From the NCBI GenBank assembly GCA_937884485.1, contig CALGCG010000024.1, positions 31,198 to 95,197 on the forward strand: 64,000 bases of DNA, in the 5' to 3' direction. The notes below the pieces were generated by a model that saw only the letters and a list, made by a program, of their open reading frames with translations, did no database searches and had not been told where the DNA came from. Positions 1 through 8,362 of the stretch are shown piece by piece; the stretch's first letter is position 1, and the number at the start of each line of letters is the position of its first letter. Position numbers and translations under genes: made by a program. Source of the DNA: an uncultured Bacteroidales bacterium (GTDB taxonomy: Bacteria; Bacteroidota; Bacteroidia; Bacteroidales; P3).

Positions 1-268
1 CCAAGTCCGGGATTATCCATTTACCAATCTCTGCACTGATGTTGAAGTTGAGTTTGTTTTGACGCGCAGACGACTCAATTTCGTTGCCTATAAAGGTTTG
101 GATACCACCTCCGAGGTTGATATACCAGTTGTCAAATGGTGATGCAATGATATATAGGAGCGTGTCTCGGTCGGCACCAAGGGAGAATCCTCTGCGGTCG
201 AATCTCTGAGCCCACATGCTAGAGGTACTTGCAATTAGTAAGATTAGTATTGTGAATGTTTTCTTCAT
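1..268 (-). CDS. OmpA-like outer membrane protein, N-terminal part (cut by window edge)
   Basis: Only the first 89 codons are present; the gene continues past the left edge. The product begins with a signal peptide (MKKTFTILILLIASTSS, cleavage probably after WAQ). Then come NWYINLGGGIQTFIGNE and NISAEIGKWIIPDL, which look like the first strands of the beta-barrel found in many Bacteroidota OmpA-family proteins. The peptidoglycan-binding OmpA domain, if there is one, lies outside the window. The start is 21 bp after the wzc stop, so the gene probably shares a transcript with wza and wzc. Family assignment rests on a short N-terminus and is tentative; the export signal is clear. Confidence 0.6.
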   Translation of the reverse strand, partial: MKKTFTILILLIASTSSMWAQRFDRRGFSLGADRDTLLYIIASPFDNWYINLGGGIQTFIGNEIESSARQNKLNFNISAEIGKWIIPDL

Positions 269-289
269 ATAAATATAGTATTTATATTT

Positions 290-2734
290 TTATTTATTAT
301 TATCTTCGTTTTCTTCTTCTTCACTTTTTTTACGTTCGTCTTCGCCATAGCCATAGCCGTAACCATAACCATAGCCATATCCGTAGCCGTAACCATAGCC
401 GTAACCATACCCATATCCGTAGCCGTATTTCTTCTCGTACGGCATGAGTTTCTTGTATCGGACATCGTTGAGGACGATGGCAAGGTTGGGGAACATGTGC
501 TCTTTGTACATCTCGTCCAGCTCGCTCAGTAGGCGTTTGTCGAATTTGTTGTGTCGGACGATGAATATGGTGTTGTCGATATAGGGTTTGATGATGTCAG
601 TGTCTACCACGAGGCCGGTAGGAGCGGTGTCGAGAATAATATAGTCATAGTTTTGGCGCAGTTCACTGATGAGATGGCTAAAACGATTGTTGCTGAGTAG
701 TTCGGTTGGATTGGGTGGTATTGGGCCGGTGAAGATGCTGTCTACGCCATTGCTGATAAGGTCGTGTTTGACCAGTGCGCGCCAGTCGTCGGTTTTACCT
801 GCCAGATAGGAGGAAAGTCCGCTATGTTTGCGCGAATAAAATTTGCGGGTGAGTGACCCTTTGCGCAAGTCGAGGTCCAAAATGATGATTTTCTTGTTGG
901 CGGCACCAAAGCTGGATGCAAGGTTGGCTGAGACAAAGGTCTTACCCATGCCGGGAAGGATGGAGGTGACCATTAGCACCTTGCTGTTACCTTCGTTGCT
1001 GCTGCCAAGAAAATCAATCTTGGTGCGTAGTAGACGGAACGACTCTGACATGGCGTCGTGGTCATGGTTCGTCATGACTATTTCGCGGTCGTCATCTTTC
1101 TCGCGGCTAGGAATTTCGCAGAGGAAGGGTATGTCGGTTGCTGCGAGTATGTCGTTATGGTATTTAACTTTAGTGTCGAGTAGGCGGCGGAGGAAGAAGA
1201 TGCCAACGGGGATTGCCAAGCCGATAAGGAGTCCCATGAGTGTGGTGCGGGTCTCGTTGGGCGAGACAGGTGTACGATTGATTCGGGCGGGGTCGAGTAC
1301 TTTACCATTCGGTTCAATCGAAGGACGGCTAATCATTAGTTCCTCGCGGCGGCTGAGGAGGTGAAGGTAGAGCTCTTCTTTTATCTTCTGCAAGCGTTCC
1401 AGGTTTTCCAGATAGAGTTGCTGTTGGGGCACCTGGCTCATTTTGCTGGAAGCATTGGAGGCTTCAATCTGAGTCTCGGCAATGCGTTCTTGAATCATGC
1501 CGATGTATCCGTCCAGTAGGCGGTTCATGCTGGAACGGAGAGTTCGGATTTCCTCCGTCTTCGATTTCACGACGGGGCTATTGGGACTCTGATATTTCTC
1601 GAGTTCGAGGACCAAGTTGTTGTGTTTGGATATGAGTTCCATGATGTTTTGGTCGTCAAGACCTATGGTGGGAGGAATGATATGGGCGGCTTCGCCGGAT
1701 TGGTTGAATTGGGTCAGATAGCGTGCCTGAGAAAGTTGCTTTTTCAGGCGCTCGATTTCCTCGGATGATTGGATGCTTGATTGGAGATAATTTTGACCAT
1801 AGGAGGATATATCAAGCAGTTGGTTTTCTCGTTTGAAATTGGCCAGGGCATTCTCCTGCGTGCCGAGGTCGGAATGGAGCATGGAGAGGCGCTGATTGAT
1901 ATAGTCGTAGGTCTCAGCAATGATGCGCTCTTTTTCTTTGATGGCATCATCGTTATAGACTTTGATGAGTTCGTTGATGACCTCCTGTGCGCGGATGGGG
2001 GAGGCGTCGTTCAGTGAGATGTTGACAATGGTGTTGAAGTCGTCGTCACGATAGACCGACAATGCAGAGCGATAATACTCGGCAATAGCGGACAAGCTGT
2101 TGTGGGTGACATTGATGGGAATACCATAAAATTCCGGGGTTAGGAACCATGTCTTATGGGCTACAATTCGACCGAAAGGTGCTGCAACGGTGTCTTCGAA
2201 CGTGATGTTGATGGGTTCGATGTCAGGCATCGTGAGCTCGAATTGCTTGTCGTCTTTGATGGTTGCAGTAAAGGTTATGTATTCTTCTTCGTTGTTGTCA
2301 ATAAAGTCAATGGTGAGAGGTGTTTCTCCGTACAGGTCTTTTGTACGGTTGACGAGGCGGGTTTTGGTGGTATATCCGATGTTGAGTTTGAGGTTTTGGG
2401 ATACTTCTGTGAGGGCAGATTTCGAAGTGAGAATCATCATCTCGTTATTGATGGAACTGTTGTAGAGCGCACGGGTGGAGAACATGTTCTTGATGGAAGC
2501 CTCGCGTATGCCACTCTCGTTGTTGGTGGAAGAGCCTTTGATGAGTATTCGGGCGTGGCTGGCATAGACACGGTTTTGATGGCGCACATAGTAGCCGGCG
2601 ATGACAGCTCCCAGGACACCGCAGAGTATCAGCCAGTGGGCATTCCTCATCAGCGTGAAGAGGATATCCTTGATATGGATCTTCTGTGTTCTCTTTTCGT
2701 CGAGGAATGTGGTGTCGCTTTTAGTGTCTGCCAT
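290..2734 (-). CDS. wzc: Wzc-like polysaccharide co-polymerase / BY-type tyrosine autokinase
   Basis: Inner-membrane chain-length regulator fused to a cytoplasmic bacterial tyrosine kinase, 814 aa. A Wzz-type domain follows the first membrane segment (about residues 28-47). The periplasmic part is rich in coiled coil, and a second membrane segment lies near 495-515 (TLMGLLIGLAIPVGIFFL). The kinase shows Walker A (LPGMGKTFVSANL, about 595), Walker A' (IIILDLDLRKGS) and Walker B (YDYIILDTAPTG). The C-terminus is a run of 14 Tyr-Gly pairs and then an acidic tail. This is the tyrosine cluster that BY-kinases autophosphorylate, here unusually regular. The gene follows wza with an 18-bp gap. Assignment is secure; whether it serves the ABC-exported polymer or another polymer is unknown. 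Confidence 0.93.
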   Translation of the reverse strand: MADTKSDTTFLDEKRTQKIHIKDILFTLMRNAHWLILCGVLGAVIAGYYVRHQNRVYASHARILIKGSSTNNESGIREASIKNMFSTRALYNSSINNEMMILTSKSALTEVSQNLKLNIGYTTKTRLVNRTKDLYGETPLTIDFIDNNEEEYITFTATIKDDKQFELTMPDIEPINITFEDTVAAPFGRIVAHKTWFLTPEFYGIPINVTHNSLSAIAEYYRSALSVYRDDDFNTIVNISLNDASPIRAQEVINELIKVYNDDAIKEKERIIAETYDYINQRLSMLHSDLGTQENALANFKRENQLLDISSYGQNYLQSSIQSSEEIERLKKQLSQARYLTQFNQSGEAAHIIPPTIGLDDQNIMELISKHNNLVLELEKYQSPNSPVVKSKTEEIRTLRSSMNRLLDGYIGMIQERIAETQIEASNASSKMSQVPQQQLYLENLERLQKIKEELYLHLLSRREELMISRPSIEPNGKVLDPARINRTPVSPNETRTTLMGLLIGLAIPVGIFFLRRLLDTKVKYHNDILAATDIPFLCEIPSREKDDDREIVMTNHDHDAMSESFRLLRTKIDFLGSSNEGNSKVLMVTSILPGMGKTFVSANLASSFGAANKKIIILDLDLRKGSLTRKFYSRKHSGLSSYLAGKTDDWRALVKHDLISNGVDSIFTGPIPPNPTELLSNNRFSHLISELRQNYDYIILDTAPTGLVVDTDIIKPYIDNTIFIVRHNKFDKRLLSELDEMYKEHMFPNLAIVLNDVRYKKLMPYEKKYGYGYGYGYGYGYGYGYGYGYGYGYGYGEDERKKSEEEENEDNNK
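344..427 (-). repeat. Hexanucleotide repeat coding 14 consecutive Tyr-Gly pairs
   Basis: Fourteen in-frame 6-bp units (TAY GGN on the coding strand) near the 3' end of wzc. Codons vary (TAC/TAT; GGC, GGT, GGA, GGG), so the amino acid pattern is kept while the DNA is not a perfect microsatellite. This suggests selection on the peptide as well as occasional slippage. Confidence 0.95.
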
Positions 2735-2752
2735 AATTGTAGGGTTTGAGGA

Positions 2753-3547
2753 TTAGTTAATCTTCTTGAGTACGAGGAGTGAGATTACAAGTGAGAATGT
2801 CGAGAGGATGGTGGTTCCAATACCGAGCCAGTATGTTGCTTCGCTACGGACAATGCTGTTGTCGTAGGTGTCGGCAATGATAAAGTCATTCTGTTGAAGC
2901 ATGAAAAAGGGGTCGTTGAAGACGTCGGACGATCGCGGGTCCAGATAGCGCACTACCATCTGTCCGTCTATTTCACGCATGACGGCGATGTGGTCGCGGC
3001 GGGTATGGAGGCTGACGTTGCTGCCCAGCATGGCCAGTGCCTCGAGGAAGGTGCAGCGCTCGTTGGAAATATTAAGCACTTGTCCTTTGCCTCCCCCGAG
3101 GAAGAATATTTTAAAGTTATTGAATCGAACCATGACGAAGGGCTCGTCGATATAGCCACCTTGTTTGAGCATGGCGGTAAGCGTGTCTTGAAGCTTGAGG
3201 CGGGTAAGTCCGGCGACATGGATGTTGCCGAGGATGGGCATCTGGATGTCTCCGTTGATGTCAACCAAATAGCAGGCTCCATTGGTGTTGCTGGCGTTGC
3301 CGATGCCCAAGACATTCCCGAGATTGAAAGGGGTTGCCAGCTCTTTTTTGCTGCTGGAAGTTGTGACGGTGATGTTCAATTCGTCATAGGGGACAATGGC
3401 TGCCTCGAATTTGTTTTCAATCTCAATCTGACTGCCATGATGCAAGTCTTGCAGATAGTTCACCCTTCGGGGAGTGACACACGATGAGGCAAATAGTGTT
3501 GCCGCAATGAATGTGATTGTGAGCAGTATTTTCCCTCTATTTGACAT
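2753..3547 (-). CDS. wza: Wza-like polysaccharide export lipoprotein
   Basis: Outer-membrane/periplasmic polysaccharide export protein, 264 aa. The signal peptide ends in a lipobox (ATLFASSC, Cys23), so the mature protein is a lipoprotein. PRRVNYLQDL and the region VPYDELNITVTTSSSK match the start of the Poly_export domain. The following part (YLVDINGDIQMPILGNIHVAGLTRLKLQDTL, about residues 95-125) has the strand pattern of a Poly_export/SLBB protein. A hydrophobic C-terminal segment (YWLGIGTTILSTFSLVISLLVL) could span a membrane, as in Bacteroidota members that lack the E. coli Wza helix barrel. It forms a pair with wzc. A separate promoter candidate lies upstream near 3628. Confidence 0.9.
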   Translation of the reverse strand: MSNRGKILLTITFIAATLFASSCVTPRRVNYLQDLHHGSQIEIENKFEAAIVPYDELNITVTTSSSKKELATPFNLGNVLGIGNASNTNGACYLVDINGDIQMPILGNIHVAGLTRLKLQDTLTAMLKQGGYIDEPFVMVRFNNFKIFFLGGGKGQVLNISNERCTFLEALAMLGSNVSLHTRRDHIAVMREIDGQMVVRYLDPRSSDVFNDPFFMLQQNDFIIADTYDNSIVRSEATYWLGIGTTILSTFSLVISLLVLKKIN

Positions 3548-3627
3548 CGGATGAATTGCCTGTTTTTGAGTTTAAGTCCTTGTTGTTTAGTATGTTATAT
3601 ATATGTTTATCCGTATTTGATAAATTG

Positions 3628-3635
3628 CAAATATA
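3628..3635 (-). promoter_or_regulatory. Candidate Bacteroidota -7 box upstream of wza
   Basis: The minus strand reads TATATTTG, matching TAnnTTTG, in the 176-bp gap before wza. I see no clear TTTG element 19-20 bp upstream, so this is a half-supported promoter that would let wza-wzc-ompA be transcribed apart from the upstream operon. The rest of the gap is AT-rich, with a short CCCC/GGGG stem near 3679-3693. Confidence 0.4.
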
Positions 3636-3723
3636 TCGATTTTTTTTCAATTATAATTCTTAAAAATGCATAAATAATCCCCGATTTTAGGGGTGGGGTT
3701 GCAACTATATGATAATTAGAATG

Positions 3724-4791
3724 TTATGATATTATTTTTTTTAGGATTGTCTCAGCGGCAGTCCCGTTGCCGAAATGGGCGTATTGATTTGGTATTTTGT
3801 CAACTAATTTTTCTGTGGCATCAATGATTTTCTTTTCAGAAGCATCTGCCAAAATGGCGGCTCCGTCTTCCACAAGTTCTATCCACTCGGTTTCCGGTCG
3901 GAGAATGACGCAGCTTTTCTGGCAGAAGAAGGCCTCTTTCTGTAATCCCCCGCTGTCGGTCAGCACAAGGCGGCATCGTTGTAAGGCCGCAAGGGTCTCA
4001 AGATAAGAGAGTGGTTCAACAACGTGGATTTTGGCTAAAAGATATGCAAGATTCATAGAATCAATACACTTACGTGTTCTGGGATGCAGCGGTAGCACTA
4101 TTCCACAGTTGAAGTGTTCTGTAATTGTGTTCAGCGATGAAAGTATGTGTTTTAGCCTTCCCGGATTGTCTGTGTTGAAGTCGCGGTGCAGGGTGGCAAG
4201 GATGTATGAATCCTGGATGGGTTTTGTCCTCTGCAGGGCGATGGATGAGTATCGCAGCACGTTGTCGTACATCACGTCGCCGCTGAATACAACCTCTTCT
4301 GTAAATCCTTCGTGCCTCAGGTTTTGTATGGCTGTTTGTGTCGGCGCGAAAAGCAGCGTCGACACATGGTCGGCAACTATACGGTTGATTTCCTCTGGCA
4401 TGTTGCGGTTGAATGAGCGTAATCCAGCCTCGACGTGGTAGACAGGGATATGCAGCTTTGAAGCAGCCAAGGCTCCTGCCAGGGTGGAGTTGGTGTCGCC
4501 GTAGACCAGCACACCATCGTAGCGGTTCTGTAACAGTATTTCCTCTATGCCGCTCATCATCAGTCCCGTCTGCTTTCCGTGGGTGCCGGAGCCTACACCG
4601 AGGTTGTACCTTGGGAGGGGAATGTCCAGCTCGGCGAAGAACTGGCCCGACATGGCATCGTCGTAGTGCTGCCCCGTGTGAAGGATATCCTCTTGCAGGT
4701 CGGATGCATAGTTTTCCCTGATAGTATGGGAGATAGCTGCCGCTTTGATGAATTGCGGACGTGCTCCGACAATGGTAAGTATTTTCTTCAT
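3724..4791 (-). CDS. wecB: UDP-N-acetylglucosamine 2-epimerase (non-hydrolysing), first copy
   Basis: Cytosolic enzyme that interconverts UDP-GlcNAc and UDP-ManNAc, supplying ManNAc-type precursors. The 355 aa match the family length. Recognisable blocks are GARPQFIKAAAIS at the N-terminus, HTGQHYDDAMSGQFF, VYGDTNSTLAGALAA, HVEAGLRSFNRNMPEEINR and LTDSGGLQKEAFF. The GGLQKEA form differs from the GGIQEEA form of the second copy at 19236-20339, so the two are probably separate acquisitions with different substrates or pathways. The start codon directly abuts the stop of the upstream deacetylase-like gene, indicating co-translation. Confidence 0.93.
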   Translation of the reverse strand: MKKILTIVGARPQFIKAAAISHTIRENYASDLQEDILHTGQHYDDAMSGQFFAELDIPLPRYNLGVGSGTHGKQTGLMMSGIEEILLQNRYDGVLVYGDTNSTLAGALAASKLHIPVYHVEAGLRSFNRNMPEEINRIVADHVSTLLFAPTQTAIQNLRHEGFTEEVVFSGDVMYDNVLRYSSIALQRTKPIQDSYILATLHRDFNTDNPGRLKHILSSLNTITEHFNCGIVLPLHPRTRKCIDSMNLAYLLAKIHVVEPLSYLETLAALQRCRLVLTDSGGLQKEAFFCQKSCVILRPETEWIELVEDGAAILADASEKKIIDATEKLVDKIPNQYAHFGNGTAAETILKKIIS

Positions 4792-5526
4792 TTATCTAAT
4801 TGATACTATGACTCTTTTGACTATATTTTTATTGCCTTGCATCACGGCCTCTTTTATCCATTGTGCACCAAAGGGCATCCACCGTTGCGGGTGGGTGTTG
4901 ACGAGGAGCGCTTTCTGGTGTATGGGGTGATGTATGTTGTTGAGAGCATGTATGATGTCGTCTGTAGAGTGGAACGTAAGCCCTGCTTTGTTCCACTCTT
5001 CTTGGTACTGTGGTACCTTGTCCCTTACCGCCACGCGGTAGCCGTCCCACCGGCGGCCAGTGTCGGTGAGGTAGAGGGTGGTGGAGAAATCGGTGTCGAT
5101 CATGGATTCGTGTTCAATGCCAAGTGCATGGTAATCGTATTGATTCCAAAGGTCTTGGCTGTTCCATTTCGATTTTGGACTGCCGTGAGCACAAACTGCT
5201 TTCACATCGGCAATCTTCCTCAGTTCTTCCAGGTTCCTGCAGAAGTCCTCGTATGCCGCTGCCAGGTTTCCGTTGCAGGTGGTCAGGCACTCGTAGTGGT
5301 AGCCTACCTCATGTCCGAGAGCTGCAATTGCTTTGATGGTGTCCTTGTGGGATGCAAAGTGCATGGAACGAAAGTAGTATGTGGCTCTCGCCCCCGTCTG
5401 TGCCTCCTCTTGCGCAACCCTCAGCGAAAAGAGTGGTCTGGCGTCCACATCATGCCTGATTCTATGGTCTTTATGCTGTTTTAGCGCGTCAAGCAGCTCG
5501 TTGTATTTCTCTATGGTGAAGTCCAT
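4792..5526 (-). CDS. Polysaccharide deacetylase-like (NodB-fold) protein
   Basis: The 244 aa show the metal-site pattern of the carbohydrate esterase 4 fold: RHDVDA near residue 22-27 (Asp-Asp-type motif), then GHEVGYHYE and AHG further on. The canonical TFDDG motif is replaced by HDVDA, as in a divergent group of deacetylase-like proteins found in O-antigen and capsule loci. No signal peptide is visible, so it probably acts in the cytosol on a nucleotide sugar or lipid-linked intermediate. It sits between a DUF354 protein and wecB, with gaps of 0-1 bp. The deacetylase fold is likely; the substrate is unknown. Confidence 0.7.
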   Translation of the reverse strand: MDFTIEKYNELLDALKQHKDHRIRHDVDARPLFSLRVAQEEAQTGARATYYFRSMHFASHKDTIKAIAALGHEVGYHYECLTTCNGNLAAAYEDFCRNLEELRKIADVKAVCAHGSPKSKWNSQDLWNQYDYHALGIEHESMIDTDFSTTLYLTDTGRRWDGYRVAVRDKVPQYQEEWNKAGLTFHSTDDIIHALNNIHHPIHQKALLVNTHPQRWMPFGAQWIKEAVMQGNKNIVKRVIVSIR

Positions 5527-5527
5527 G

Positions 5528-6562
5528 CTATTTTTTCAGATTTTCAATGAAGTTTGTGAAAAAGGATGCCACATCGATCTTGTCCGACAGCATTTTTTCT
5601 CTTCTTCGCTGGAATGTTTCCCTGAGGTTTTCTGTTAGCATCATGGACACAGTATTGTAGAGCCTGTCCGGGTCGCTTGTCGGTATGCCGACGGTTAGTT
5701 GGTATGTCTTCTCTAACTCTTCGAGTACTCCTATTCGTCCTGCGAAGTCGTTGAACCGGATTGACGGTGTTCCCAGCATGGCCGCTTCAACGGCCATGCT
5801 TTGGCTGTCGCCGATGTAGATTTTGGCAAAGGCCATGATATGGTGTATGTCGAGGGGGTTGATTTGCAACCGATGTTCTTCAAGGCCGGCCGGCAGAGGC
5901 CGCTCGGAGGTGATGTAGACATCGCCGTGAGGTGCAAGCATTTCGACCAGTTTGCGGGCAATTGTGTCGGTGATGCCGTGGGCATGGGCACTCACGTCAT
6001 GATAGGCGTTAAGTTGTGCAAAGCGGAGTAGGAAATAGGGGCGGTCGTGCGGGAAGTAGCGGTCGACCACTGCGGGGTCGGGGGTGAAGCGGCAAGGGTG
6101 CAGGTATGCAAGTTTGTGGAAGCCCTCATAGTGTGTGGTTTTGCCTTCGAGAGGTCCGTTGTTGCAGGATACGGGCGAGAGGTACTGGTCGGCAAAGGGT
6201 TTGACGGCTTTTATGAATTGGGGAACGATGGTGGCATCATCCTCGGCCATCACCACCGAGCGTCTCCGAAGCAGCCATGCTACCTGAGCCACTTCGGGCG
6301 TGGAGCCGACCAAAATGTTCACCCTGTGTCTGAGGGTGAACCAGAACACTCGCCACAACCTTAAGGCCAAGGTGATTGCCGATTTGCGGCCGCTGGGCAG
6401 GATGTTGACGTAGTCCAGGCCGGAGGCTTTGAGCAAATCCTCCAGTATGTCTTTCTTTCGGATGAGGATATATGTTTGGTGCCCATCGCGTTGCAGGTCG
6501 GCGATGGTGTTCTTGTACAGGTGGAAGTGGGCGGGGTGCCCCAACTGGAAAAGGATTCTCAT
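5528..6562 (-). CDS. DUF354 family protein, GT-B-like glycosyltransferase
   Basis: 344 aa beginning MRILFQLGHPAHFHLYKN, which is characteristic of the DUF354 family related to UDP-GlcNAc 2-epimerase and GT-B folds. The C-terminal half carries YIGDSQSMAVEAAMLGTPSIRFNDF, the nucleotide-sugar-binding half typical of GT-B enzymes. Members of this family are common in archaeal and bacterial surface-polysaccharide loci, but their reaction is not established. It overlaps the upstream acyltransferase by 4 bp (6559-6562), so translation is coupled. Confidence 0.75.
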   Translation of the reverse strand: MRILFQLGHPAHFHLYKNTIADLQRDGHQTYILIRKKDILEDLLKASGLDYVNILPSGRKSAITLALRLWRVFWFTLRHRVNILVGSTPEVAQVAWLLRRRSVVMAEDDATIVPQFIKAVKPFADQYLSPVSCNNGPLEGKTTHYEGFHKLAYLHPCRFTPDPAVVDRYFPHDRPYFLLRFAQLNAYHDVSAHAHGITDTIARKLVEMLAPHGDVYITSERPLPAGLEEHRLQINPLDIHHIMAFAKIYIGDSQSMAVEAAMLGTPSIRFNDFAGRIGVLEELEKTYQLTVGIPTSDPDRLYNTVSMMLTENLRETFQRRREKMLSDKIDVASFFTNFIENLKK

Positions 6563-7056
6563 AACTGTTTGATTATCTTGGCAGGCACGCCGCCCACCAG
6601 GCAGTGTGCCGGTACATCGCGCGTGACTACCGCCCCGGTGGCCACAACTGCCTCGTCACCGATGTTGACGCCGTAGATGATTGTCACATTGGGCATTATC
6701 CATACGCGTTTCCCGATATTGACGGGTTTGACGGTGAGGGGGTATATCTCTTTGAGAGGTGTTTGTGTCGGTATGCAGCCGTGGGCGGTGATGGTGCAGC
6801 GGTCGCCGATGGCGGTGTCGTCACCAATGGTGATCTGCTCTGGGAAAGCGCGGTCGAAGAGGCAGTCGTGTCCGATATACACTCTCTTCCCTACGTGTAC
6901 ACCACTCCAGCGGTACATCCTGGCCCGCCACCCTTTGAAGGGGATGAAGAACATGAGGCGTGACAGCGAGAACCGCCACAGTTGGATGAAGGTGTACTTG
7001 ATTTTTCCGGCGGGGGTGTCAAGGCCGTGATATTGAAGTATTTCTTTGCTGGGCAT
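6559..7056 (-). CDS. Hexapeptide-repeat acyltransferase (left-handed beta-helix)
   Basis: 165 aa; residues from about 50 on are a run of hexapeptide repeats (VGKRVYIGHDCLF, ITIGDDTAIGDRCTITAHG, VNIGKRVWIMPNVTIIYGVNIGDEAVVATGAVVTRDVPAHCLVGGVPAKII). The final block ending in GGVPAKII is the signature of sugar O- or N-acetyltransferases of the WbbJ/maltose acetyltransferase type. It likely acetylates a sugar of the polymer using acetyl-CoA. It lies 16 bp downstream of the CapK-like gene and overlaps the DUF354 gene by 4 bp. Confidence 0.87.
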   Translation of the reverse strand: MPSKEILQYHGLDTPAGKIKYTFIQLWRFSLSRLMFFIPFKGWRARMYRWSGVHVGKRVYIGHDCLFDRAFPEQITIGDDTAIGDRCTITAHGCIPTQTPLKEIYPLTVKPVNIGKRVWIMPNVTIIYGVNIGDEAVVATGAVVTRDVPAHCLVGGVPAKIIKQL

Positions 7057-7072
7057 GAATTGTGTATTTCAT

Positions 7073-8362
7073 TTACTCTGTAATGGTGACTAAACGCTTG
7101 TTGTTGTGCATTAAAGGTATTTGTTGCACTTTCTCTACAGTCACCGTGCATCCTAACTCCTTGGTCCAATGGCTTATAATCTCCTGCTCCTTTTTTTCTG
7201 TAAAAAACGGGGTGACCACAAGTCGGAGTGTGATGGATTTATCCTTGCGATATACAACCTGGAATGCTTTTACCATGTCGTGGCCTTCGTCGTCATAACG
7301 GCTCAGGTATTCGTCCAGGGTGTAAACGGTCAGGCGCTTGCCATGTATGTCAAGAATGGTTTCACAGTCGTGGCCGATTATGCGATGGATTATGCCGTCT
7401 TTCATCTCCACGAGGTCGAGGGTGTCGTAGCGTATGAATGGCTGTGCCAGGTTCCAGAAATCGGTGCTGACAACGCGGCCGATGCCGTTGACGACGGGAT
7501 TTCCGTTGTCGTCGAGGACCTCCATCACGCCATACGGAAGGGTTTGGTGGTAGCCGTCGTGCAGGGGTGTTTCATAGGTATTCATGGTCCCTTCGCACGA
7601 GTATGAATCTATGATGTCGCAGCCAAATGCCAGTTCCACGTCTTTTCTGGTTGCGTCGGTCAGGTTGCTCCCTGTCGTGAAGATGCGCTTGGGGTTGTGC
7701 GAAAATTCTGGATGCTGTATCTTGTAGTGCGCCAATAGGCTGAGGGGGGCAGGGTAGGAGCGCAAAAAGAGCGGTTTTTCGCGTTCTATCTGTTGCAGTA
7801 TTTCATGTAGGCGTGTGTCGTCCAACGAGTAGAAAGTAACATAGCTGCTGCGGTTCACCCAGTCCTGCGCCCGTTTGGCAAACGTCTCGCGTGCCGAGCG
7901 CTTGATGTTCATATATCGATTCCCCAGACGATAGCCGGCTTTATACCACGTCAGCAGTTTGGCTGCGGTGTTGATCGAGGTCGCCTCGGGGGAGGTGTAG
8001 TAGGTGAACGGCTCTCCGGTGGAGCCGCTGGAATTCAGTTTTATGCGTTTGGATGCCGGATAGCAGTCGGAGGCGAAGCGGGCCAACCCCTGTTCCCGTA
8101 TGATTTGTTTGCTGACAATGGGCAGCTTGCGCAAATCTTCGAATGAACGTATGCTATCGCGCTCCAGGCCAAGGTCTTGGTAGTACGGCACATGCTCGAT
8201 GGCCAGATTGGCAATGTCGCGCAGTTTGGCACAGCGGAAGTCAAGCATCTGTTGCTCGCTCCATTGCTCGCTCTGCTTGAGAAAGCGCATGTCGCGATAG
8301 ACGTTTTGATTGGTAGCCCAGTCGCTTAGGGGCAGTATAATATGCTCATGAATGAATGCCAT
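7073..8362 (-). CDS. CapK/PaaK-like adenylate-forming enzyme
   Basis: 429 aa starting at MAFIHEH; the frame is open further upstream, but that stretch lies inside the preceding glycosyltransferase and looks like its shadow. SSGSTGEPFTYYTSPEA is the AMP-binding phosphate loop of the phenylacetate-CoA ligase (PaaK) superfamily, and FIRYDTLDLVEM is the later adenylation motif. Relatives named CapK occur in capsule loci, where their role is unresolved; activation of a carboxylate for transfer to the polymer is the usual guess. The start lies inside the upstream gene (17-bp overlap, 8346-8362). Confidence 0.82.
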   Translation of the reverse strand: MAFIHEHIILPLSDWATNQNVYRDMRFLKQSEQWSEQQMLDFRCAKLRDIANLAIEHVPYYQDLGLERDSIRSFEDLRKLPIVSKQIIREQGLARFASDCYPASKRIKLNSSGSTGEPFTYYTSPEATSINTAAKLLTWYKAGYRLGNRYMNIKRSARETFAKRAQDWVNRSSYVTFYSLDDTRLHEILQQIEREKPLFLRSYPAPLSLLAHYKIQHPEFSHNPKRIFTTGSNLTDATRKDVELAFGCDIIDSYSCEGTMNTYETPLHDGYHQTLPYGVMEVLDDNGNPVVNGIGRVVSTDFWNLAQPFIRYDTLDLVEMKDGIIHRIIGHDCETILDIHGKRLTVYTLDEYLSRYDDEGHDMVKAFQVVYRKDKSITLRLVVTPFFTEKKEQEIISHWTKELGCTVTVEKVQQIPLMHNNKRLVTITE

